This document shows positions 1 through 4,515 of a stretch of DNA of 8,336 bases, piece after piece. Source of the stretch: JBGSWL01 sp041752455 (GTDB lineage: Bacteria; Pseudomonadota; Alphaproteobacteria; Rhizobiales; Rhizobiaceae); assembly GCA_041752455.1 (NCBI GenBank), contig JBGSWL010000007.1:1-8336 (forward strand). The letters are read 5' to 3'. The notes beneath the pieces are model-generated. The model was given only the letters and a program-made list of their open reading frames with translations. It did no database searches and was not told the DNA's origin. Position 1 is the first letter of the stretch. Every line of letters begins with the position of its first letter. The translations under genes were made by a program, and so were the position numbers.

Positions 1-1
1 G

Positions 2-1024
2 CCCGCCGACGCGCCGCGCCCGTCCCGTACGCCGCGCGCTGTCAAGGCCGGCGACGGCCTGACCTATGAGACCGAGGACTTCTTCGAGCAGGAAACCATG
101 GGCGAACTGGAGCTGGAGGCAGGCATAACGCCGGCCCCTGCCCGCAAGTTTCCAAGCGCGGCTTCCATTGCAGCAACCGTCTTGGGCCTGATCCTGTCGC
201 TGGCATTCGGCCTGTGGGCCGATGCGCTGGTGCGCGAACTTGCTTCCCGCAACCCGATCCTCGGGCAAATCGGGCTGGCGCTGATCGCGATTTTTGTCGT
301 TGCGGTTGTGGTCCTGGTTGCGCGCGAACTGATCGCCCTTGGGCGGTTGCGCTCGGTCGCCGCACTGCAGGCGCGGATCATCGCAGCGCGTGCCGCCAAC
401 AATGCGCGCGAGATCACCGAAGCAACCAAGGCGCTGGAGCGGCATCTGGCGGGCCATCCGAAGACCGCCGCCGGGCGCGCGCGGCTGGACGAAACCCGCT
501 CCATGGTGATCGATGCGGCCGACCGTCTCGACATCACCGAGCGCGAACTCCTGGCAGGTCTTGACCGTGAGGCACGCGCCATGGTGCTCGGTGCCGCACG
601 GCGGGTGTCGGTCGTCACGGCGGTCTCGCCGCGCGCCCTCGTCGATATCGGCTATGTGCTGTTTGAAAATATCCGGCTGATCCGCAAGATGGCCGAGCAC
701 TATGGCGGGCGCACCGGTGCACTGGGAACGCTGGCGCTTGCCCGCCGGGTCATTGCGCATCTGGCTGTGACCGGAACGTTGGCGCTTGGTGACACGCTGA
801 TCCAGCAGTTTTTGGGCCATGGCCTTGCGGCGCGGCTTTCCGCCCGGCTTGGCGAGGGTGTCGTCAACGGGTTGATGACCGCGCGCGTCGGTCTTGCGGC
901 GATCGATGTCTGTCGGCCGGCACCGTTTTCAGCCCTGCCCCGCCCGCGCATGGCCGACATGGCCGGACGGCTGATCAGCATGACAAACGAGAAGACACAA
1001 GAAAAGCTGCCAAAGACCGGCTGA
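2..1024 (+). CDS. YcjF/UPF0283 (DUF697) family inner-membrane protein, 5' partial
   Basis: The frame is open from the first complete codon at position 2 to TGA at 1022-1024, so the start lies upstream of the window. An ATG at 98 exists, but the in-frame residues before it (ending TYETEDFFEQET) look like the usual acidic and proline-rich N-terminus of this family, so 98 is probably internal. Two membrane helices follow, at about 158-226 (SIAATVLGLILSLAFGLW) and 257-325 (ILGQIGLALIAIFVVAVVVL). After a charged, helical linker comes the conserved C-terminal domain, with NIRLIRKMAEHYGGR, LAVTGTLALGDTLIQQ, ARLGEGVVNGLMTARVG and the closing DVCRP motif. These match the UPF0283/TIGR01620 proteins, which are usually encoded beside a YcjX-type P-loop protein. 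That partner would be expected just upstream, outside the window. The molecular function is not established. The family call is confident. Confidence 0.9.
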   Translation, partial: PADAPRPSRTPRAVKAGDGLTYETEDFFEQETMGELELEAGITPAPARKFPSAASIAATVLGLILSLAFGLWADALVRELASRNPILGQIGLALIAIFVVAVVVLVARELIALGRLRSVAALQARIIAARAANNAREITEATKALERHLAGHPKTAAGRARLDETRSMVIDAADRLDITERELLAGLDREARAMVLGAARRVSVVTAVSPRALVDIGYVLFENIRLIRKMAEHYGGRTGALGTLALARRVIAHLAVTGTLALGDTLIQQFLGHGLAARLSARLGEGVVNGLMTARVGLAAIDVCRPAPFSALPRPRMADMAGRLISMTNEKTQEKLPKTG

Positions 1025-1107
1025 CATTCCGCTCCGGGAAGATTGCATTAACCAATCGCGGGCATTCTCCGGACAGTCTCGTTTGTGCCCTGTCAGGATG
1101 TGCCCCA

Positions 1108-1644
1108 ATGCTTGCTCGCCTTGCCCTGTCTCTCGTTGCATTCGGCGTTGTCGGCCTTGCCACCACAGCGCCCGCGCTGGCCAACGATACCCGCGATGCC
1201 AAGTTCTTCACCAAGATCGAAGGCAAATGGCGCGGCCCCGGTGAAATCGTCGCCGGCAAATACAAAGGCACCAAGTTCACCTGCGACCTCGACGGCACGA
1301 CGCCGAAGTCGTCACTCGGCATGGCGCTGGACGGTCAATGCCGGGTCGGCGTCTTCACCCAGAAGATGTCCGCTTCGGTCGAACGCAAGGGCCGTGGCTA
1401 CAAGGGCACTTTCCTTGATGGTGCCGTCGGCGAAGGCCTCGATGTGGTTTCCGGCAACGTCTCGGATGACCGGGTTGTCCTGACACTGAACCGCAAGCAG
1501 CTGAACGGTGCGATGCTCGCAAGGCTCGCCTCGGACAACAAGCTCAATGTGACCGTCTCCGTGCGGGTCGGCGACGACCTCGTTCCGGTGATCGGCATGA
1601 GCCTTGATCGCATCGATGCGACGGCGGTCGGCTCGATCCAGTAG
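1108..1644 (+). CDS. Small secreted (periplasmic) protein of unknown function, 178 aa
   Basis: I do not recognise a named family. The ATG at 1108 is preceded by AGGA at 1095-1098 with 9-base spacing. Residues 1-25 form a clear Sec signal peptide: a short basic start (MLAR), a hydrophobic core, and an ALA-ND cleavage site after residue 25. The mature part of about 153 residues is rich in alternating polar and hydrophobic stretches (VVLTLNRKQL, LNVTVSVRVGDDLVPVIGM) and in glycine, suggesting a beta-sheet or barrel-like fold. It opens with the motif FFTKIEGKWRGPGEIVAGKY. Cys59 and Cys78 are its only cysteines and could form a disulfide in the periplasm. There is no lipobox. The gene lies 83 bp after the UPF0283 gene and ends 4 bp from the convergent folK stop. 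The existence and export of the protein are well supported; its function is unknown. Confidence 0.85.
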   Translation: MLARLALSLVAFGVVGLATTAPALANDTRDAKFFTKIEGKWRGPGEIVAGKYKGTKFTCDLDGTTPKSSLGMALDGQCRVGVFTQKMSASVERKGRGYKGTFLDGAVGEGLDVVSGNVSDDRVVLTLNRKQLNGAMLARLASDNKLNVTVSVRVGDDLVPVIGMSLDRIDATAVGSIQ

Positions 1645-1648
1645 TCGA

Positions 1649-2179
1649 TCAATCGGTCAGCGCAATCTGCTCATCGGCGCGCACGATGCCGGCGGCGTCG
1701 GTCCGCCTCGCCCATTCACGAATCGTCTGCCCTTCGATTTCCATGTCGCCGGCGATATCGGCGAGCGGCACCATCACAAAGGCCCGCTCGAACATGCGCG
1801 GATGTGGCACGGACAGGTCGAAGGTCGAGATCGTCTGGTCGCCATAGGTCAGCACATCAATGTCAAGCGTTCGCGGCCCCCAGCGCAGGTTGCGCACCCG
1901 GCCCCGCTCGCGCTCGGCATCCAGCATCCGGGCCAGAAAGGCGTGCGGCATGAGCCGCGTTTCAATCGCCGCACATGCATTGAAGAACCGGGCCTGCAGG
2001 ACAATCCCCCACGGCGGTGTCGAATAGACCGGCGAGACGGAAACGACCTTGCAGTCGCTGTCGGTATCGATGGTCGCAAGCGCATGGCGCATCGCCGGCA
2101 CAACATCGCCGATATTGCCGCCGAGGCCGACATGGACCAGCACGCGGTCAGGCCTCGTGGACAACACGGACCTCGACAT
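1649..2179 (-). CDS. folK: 6-hydroxymethyl-7,8-dihydropterin pyrophosphokinase (HPPK), FolK
   Basis: FolK transfers pyrophosphate from ATP to 6-hydroxymethyl-7,8-dihydropterin, making the activated pterin used by FolP in cytoplasmic folate synthesis. Counted from the ATG at 2179 (176 aa), the protein shows GLGGNIGD at residues 18-25, YSTPPWG at 52-58, FFNA at 65-68 and RWGPRTLDIDVL at 99-110, then VPHPRMFERAFVMVPL. R94, R103, D106, D108, H126 and R132 line up by constant spacing with E. coli R82, R92, D95, D97, H115 and R121, so the ATP, Mg2+ and catalytic residues are intact. The start is uncertain. The ATG at 2179 overlaps folB by 32 bp and has no clear Shine-Dalgarno. A GTG at 2143, 4 bp past the folB stop, has GAGG at 2156-2153 with 9-base spacing and would give a 164-residue protein still starting before the GLGGNIGD motif. 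The gene is last in the cluster. Confidence 0.95.
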   Translation of the reverse strand: MSRSVLSTRPDRVLVHVGLGGNIGDVVPAMRHALATIDTDSDCKVVSVSPVYSTPPWGIVLQARFFNACAAIETRLMPHAFLARMLDAERERGRVRNLRWGPRTLDIDVLTYGDQTISTFDLSVPHPRMFERAFVMVPLADIAGDMEIEGQTIREWARRTDAAGIVRADEQIALTD

Positions 2180-2507
2180 GGTCGAGCACGCCGGGAACCG
2201 GCGCGTTGGGCTTGCGAATGGTGATGTCAGCGCGGCGGATCTGCGCGAACCGTGCGCAAAGCGAACGGGCGATATCCAGCGCCAGAGCCTCGATCAGATA
2301 ACGGCGCTTGCCGGTGACGATCCGCTCGATTTCCTTGAAGGCAATGCCGTAGTCGACCGTCCCGGCGATATCGTCGCGTTCCAGCGCATCGCCCGGATCG
2401 ACGCTCAGGACCACATCGACATAAAAGCGCTGGCCGAGAAACTCTTCCTGCTCGAAGACGCCGTGGCGCGCAAAGAACGCGCAATTGGTCATGCGGATTT
2501 CATACAC
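2148..2507 (-). CDS. folB: Dihydroneopterin aldolase, FolB (GTG start)
   Basis: FolB cleaves 7,8-dihydroneopterin to 6-hydroxymethyl-7,8-dihydropterin and glycolaldehyde, the step before FolK. The 119-residue length is normal for the family. Visible signatures are NCAFFARHGVFEQEEFLGQRF near the N-terminus, with E21 in the position of the conserved active-site glutamate, TVDYG at 50-54, the substrate-binding LIEALA with E73, and IRKPNAPVPG at 97-106, where K99 matches the catalytic lysine. The chosen start is GTG at 2507, which has GGAG at 2520-2517 with 9-base spacing inside the end of folP. An ATG five codons later (2492) lacks this context and would remove the first beta-strand residues. 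The gap to folP is 6 bp, and the 3' end overlaps folK if folK starts at 2179. Translational coupling in a folP-folB-folK unit is likely. Confidence 0.95.
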   Translation of the reverse strand: MYEIRMTNCAFFARHGVFEQEEFLGQRFYVDVVLSVDPGDALERDDIAGTVDYGIAFKEIERIVTGKRRYLIEALALDIARSLCARFAQIRRADITIRKPNAPVPGVLDHVEVRVVHEA

Positions 2508-2513
2508 GGGCGC

Positions 2514-3374
2514 TCACTCCACCGTGGCCAGGGTCGCGGCAACCATAGCATCGGCAATGGCGAGCGCGTCCTTGTTCATTGCGACATCATGCACCCGGAA
2601 AACCGCCGCGCCCGCCATCCGGAGCAAAGCCGTCGTCGCGGCCGTGCCGACATCGCGTTGGTCGGTGTCGCGGCCGGTCACGTGGCCGATGAACCGTTTG
2701 CGGCTGGTGCCTGCAAGCAAGGGAAAGCCGAGCGCATGCAGTTCGCCAAAACGCGCCATCAGTTGCATGTTCTGCGCCGGATCCTTGGCAAAACCGAACC
2801 CCGGATCGAGCACGATCGCGGCCTCGCTGACACCGGCTGCCAGTGCGATCTCGATCGACCGGCCGAGAAACCGCTTCTGGTCTTCGATGACATCGGCATC
2901 AATGGTGCGGTCGCGCCCGGTGTGCATGAGAACGACACCGGCGCCGGTTTGCGCCGCAACGCGGGCAATGTCCGGATCACGCTGGAACCCCCAGACGTCA
3001 TTGATGATGTGCGCCCCGGCACCGACCGCCCGTTCGGCGGTCGAGGCCCGGTAGGTATCGACCGAGATCACCATGCCGGAGAGGGCTTCCATCACGGAGG
3101 CCAGCGCTGGCAACAGCCGCGCCTGCTCGGTCGCGGCATCGACCGGATCTGCACCAGGCCGCGTGCTCTCGGCACCAAGGTCGAGGATGTCGGCACCAGC
3201 GCGCGCCAGCGACACCGCATGAGCCTGTGCTGACCTTGCATCGCCGGCAAGGCCGCCATCGGAGAAACTGTCAGGCGTCACGTTGACTATGCCCATCAGC
3301 AGGCCGCGCGGACCAAGCGTCAGCACACGTCCATGGGCAAGCGGCCAGACGCGTTCGGCAAATGCGCCCGGCAA
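2514..3374 (-). CDS. folP: Dihydropteroate synthase, FolP
   Basis: FolP condenses the pyrophosphorylated pterin made by FolK with p-aminobenzoate to give 7,8-dihydropteroate. It is the sulfonamide target. Numbered from the TTG at 3374 (286 aa, a normal length), it shows MGIVNVTPDSFSDGG at 27-41, GAESTRPG at 67-74, SVDTY from 104, HIINDVWGF around 122-129, DPGFGFAK at 190-197, TSRKRFIG at 223-230 and the closing RVHDV at 260-264, which is the full TIM-barrel signature set. The start is the weak point. The frame stays open upstream to 3542, but that region is the ferredoxin gene. Candidates are CTG at 3392, which overlaps the ferredoxin TGA and has GGAG at 3404-3401 eight bases upstream; TTG at 3374, without a Shine-Dalgarno; and GTG at 3326, which would cut into the normal N-terminus. 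I give the TTG as the conservative choice. folB follows after 6 bp. Confidence 0.93.
   Translation of the reverse strand: MPGAFAERVWPLAHGRVLTLGPRGLLMGIVNVTPDSFSDGGLAGDARSAQAHAVSLARAGADILDLGAESTRPGADPVDAATEQARLLPALASVMEALSGMVISVDTYRASTAERAVGAGAHIINDVWGFQRDPDIARVAAQTGAGVVLMHTGRDRTIDADVIEDQKRFLGRSIEIALAAGVSEAAIVLDPGFGFAKDPAQNMQLMARFGELHALGFPLLAGTSRKRFIGHVTGRDTDQRDVGTAATTALLRMAGAAVFRVHDVAMNKDALAIADAMVAATLATVE
2517..2520 (-). promoter_or_regulatory. Shine-Dalgarno GGAG that fixes the folB GTG start
   Basis: On the minus strand, GGAG lies 9 bases before the GTG at 2507 and overlaps the last folP codons (GTG GAG TGA). It supports the GTG over the downstream ATG at 2492 and suggests that ribosomes terminating on folP re-initiate on folB. 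Confidence 0.6.
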
Positions 3375-3388
3375 AAAGGCGGGCGTGC

Positions 3389-3709
3389 TCAGGCCTGACG
3401 CTCCGGAACATGCACGACCAGACCGTCGAGCTCTGCGCTCATCTTGATCTGGCACGACAGGCGCGACATCGGGCGCGTGTCGTAGGCAAAGTCCAGCATG
3501 TCTTCTTCCATGACCTGCGGCGATCCGGCCTTGGCTGTCCACGCGTCATCGACATAGACATGGCAGGTCGCGCAGGCGCAGGCACCGCCGCACTCGGCCT
3601 CGATGCCCGGCACCGAGTTGCGGATGGCGTTTTCCATCACGGTTGATCCATCGGCCGCATCCAGATCAAAACGGGTACCGTCATGGGCAACAATCGTCAG
3701 CTTGGGCAT
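3389..3709 (-). CDS. [2Fe-2S] ferredoxin, adrenodoxin/FdxB-like
   Basis: This is a 106-residue soluble electron carrier. Cys40, Cys46, Cys49 and Cys86 give the adrenodoxin-type C-x5-C-x2-C-x36-C cluster pattern within AECGGACACATCHVYVD and MSRLSCQIKM; Cys44 is an extra, non-ligand cysteine. The N-terminal MPKLTIVAHDGTRFDLDA and the C-terminal LDGLVVHVPE complete the fold. The start is ATG at 3709, with GGAG at 3719-3716 spaced 6 bases. The same frame continues open upstream to 3778, but that part (MTGTAKRLIPARG...) does not look like ferredoxin. Proteins of this class pass electrons to P450s, Fe-S assembly systems or dioxygenases; the partner here is unknown. It heads the folP-folB-folK cluster, and its stop codon touches or nearly touches folP. 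No known folate step at this point needs a ferredoxin, so co-transcription may be incidental. Confidence 0.93.
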   Translation of the reverse strand: MPKLTIVAHDGTRFDLDAADGSTVMENAIRNSVPGIEAECGGACACATCHVYVDDAWTAKAGSPQVMEEDMLDFAYDTRPMSRLSCQIKMSAELDGLVVHVPERQA

Positions 3710-3750
3710 CTCGAACTCCGGGAAAAACGGGGCGGACAGCCCGCGTGCCG

Positions 3751-3778
3751 GAATTAACCGCTTGGCGGTCCCTGTCAA
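3751..3778 (-). promoter_or_regulatory. Candidate sigma70-type promoter for the ferredoxin-fol unit
   Basis: On the minus strand there is a perfect TTGACA (3778-3773), a 16-base spacer and TAATTC (3756-3751), which matches a -10 box only loosely. Transcription would start near 3744, about 35 bases before the ferredoxin ATG. The -35 match is strong and well placed in the only sizeable gap upstream of the cluster, but the -10 is weak. Read-through from the HPt gene is equally possible. Confidence 0.4.
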
Positions 3779-3789
3779 GCAAGACCGCC
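3764..3789 (-). repeat. Inverted repeat after the HPt gene (7-bp stem, 12-base loop)
   Basis: GGCGGTC at 3764-3770 is the exact complement of GACCGCC at 3783-3789. It begins 8 bases after the HPt stop codon, where a terminator would be expected, but no T-run follows, so it is not a standard intrinsic terminator. It overlaps the candidate -35 box of the ferredoxin promoter. A shorter alternative stem (ACCGC at 3757-3761 with GCGGT at 3765-3769) competes for the same bases. Confidence 0.4.
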
Positions 3790-3797
3790 CGCTTCAG

Positions 3798-4175
3798 TCA
3801 GCGCAAAAGCGAATTGATATAGTCGCAGGTCCGGTCGATCTCGCGCACCAGGGCGGTCACATGGCGCGGTTGGTCAGGATCGTTTTCCACAGCATCGGCA
3901 CGCGCCGCGAGCGGTTCGGCGCCGATTGCCCGGGCAGCACCTTTCAGGGTGTGTGCGTGACGACGACGCCCTTCAGTGTCGTCAAGCGAGCCGACAGCGA
4001 GTGAAATCTGTTTGGCCTGGCGCAGAAACAGCTGGAGCACCTCTTCGCCAAGCAGGCGGTCACCGCCGGTCTGTTCGGCGAGGCGATCAAGGTCAACCGG
4101 ACGCTGCCCGGCCTTGTGGCCACGCGATTCAGGCGTTTCAAAAACAGGGAAGCGCGGTGTTTTGACCGACAGCAT
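3798..4175 (-). CDS. HPt domain phosphotransfer protein, 125 aa
   Basis: This is a single-domain histidine phosphotransfer protein. The HPt motif is HTLKGAARAIGA at residues 75-86, with His75 as the likely phosphorylation site followed by the conserved Lys78-Gly79. The surrounding sequence (LGEEVLQLFLRQAKQI before it, ARADAVEN and VREIDRTCDYINSLLR after it) fits a four-helix bundle spanning about residues 28-125. The first 27 residues are basic, proline-containing and probably disordered. The ATG at 4175 has AAAGG at 4187-4183 with 7-base spacing. No histidine kinase or response regulator lies in the window, so the partners are unknown. HPt proteins relay phosphate between the receiver domain of a hybrid kinase and a terminal response regulator. 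The gene is divergent from the giant polar-growth-type gene and shares its upstream region. The next minus-strand gene is 88 bp downstream. Confidence 0.88.
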   Translation of the reverse strand: MLSVKTPRFPVFETPESRGHKAGQRPVDLDRLAEQTGGDRLLGEEVLQLFLRQAKQISLAVGSLDDTEGRRRHAHTLKGAARAIGAEPLAARADAVENDPDQPRHVTALVREIDRTCDYINSLLR

Positions 4176-4258
4176 GACAGAACCTTTGAGCGAAATCCGT
4201 TGCGGATGTGGCGATCTGACCGATGACGCATGTTAGTGCGCCAATGGTCGCCAACCGG

Positions 4259-4274
4259 TTAATCGCCCCGTTAA
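4259..4274. promoter_or_regulatory. TTAA-N8-TTAA element 1, CtrA-like
   Basis: TTAA at 4259-4262 and 4271-4274 are separated by 8 bases. The CtrA consensus of alphaproteobacteria is TTAA-N7-TTAA, so the half-sites are perfect but the spacing is one base too long. The element is nearer the HPt gene. Binding by CtrA is inference. Confidence 0.3.
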
Positions 4275-4331
4275 CCGTACCGCCGGATTGGCTGCGACAA
4301 GCCATGAAATTTCTGCACGATCAGTTTCCTG

Positions 4332-4347
4332 TTAACCTTGTGTTTAA
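4332..4347. promoter_or_regulatory. TTAA-N8-TTAA element 2, CtrA-like
   Basis: TTAA at 4332-4335 and 4344-4347 again have an 8-base gap. With the canonical 7-base gap the second half reads TTTA, a three-of-four match. Both elements share TTAACC in one half-site. The element lies about 170-185 bases before the giant gene's start codon, a plausible promoter distance. Confidence 0.3.
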
Positions 4348-4387
4348 ACTTTTACCATCGCGCCAATTCGCGTGTATGAATTAGGCA

Positions 4388-4408
4388 GTTGTACCTATAC
4401 GATACAAC
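4388..4408. repeat. Inverted repeat GTTGTA-N9-TACAAC, possible operator
   Basis: The arms at 4388-4393 and 4403-4408 are perfect complements around a 9-base AT-containing centre (CCTATACGA). The 21-bp size and two-fold symmetry resemble a dimeric repressor site. It lies 108 bases before the giant gene's ATG, with TATACGAT at its centre as a possible -10-like sequence. No regulator is identified. Confidence 0.35.
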
Positions 4409-4515
4409 CATGTGGTTTGTTTGCCCGTTTTGTCGGCAACCGGCCGCGCATGGTCTACAAACGGTGAGTGTGTACCGGGCTCCATCCCCCGGGGGGCGAG
4501 TAGAAAGAGGCTGTC

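Larger units (their letters stand above)
4176..4515. promoter_or_regulatory. 340-bp divergent non-coding region between the HPt gene and the giant coiled-coil gene
   Basis: This is the longest gene-free stretch of the window. It is clearly less GC-rich than its surroundings, notably at 4295-4440. It must hold the promoters of both flanking genes. It contains two TTAA pairs (4259-4274 and 4332-4347), an inverted repeat at 4388-4408, and a C5G6 tract at 4486-4496 close to the ribosome-binding site of the giant gene. I could not identify a convincing -35/-10 pair for either gene. Short open frames here have no ribosome-binding site or coding character. Confidence 0.7.

Noticed and set aside
1604..2224. 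A 206-codon plus-strand open frame
   Set aside because: It is antisense to folK, which carries all catalytic residues; the product is Arg/His-rich and featureless.
2049..3233. A 394-codon plus-strand open frame across folB and folP
   Set aside because: It lies fully opposite two well-defined folate genes, and its translation shows no domain.
3375..3542. Upstream extension of folP to an ATG at 3542
   Set aside because: This would overlap the ferredoxin gene by about 150 bp, and the extra residues are a shifted-frame reading of it. Typical FolP proteins start shortly before the MGIVNVTPDSFSDGG motif.
3710..3778. Upstream extension of the ferredoxin to 3778
   Set aside because: The ATG at 3709 has a well-spaced GGAG and gives the normal family N-terminus. 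The extension overlaps the candidate promoter and hairpin.
3757..3789. Intrinsic terminator after the HPt gene
   Set aside because: The stems are short and no T-run follows, so I list the site only as an inverted repeat.
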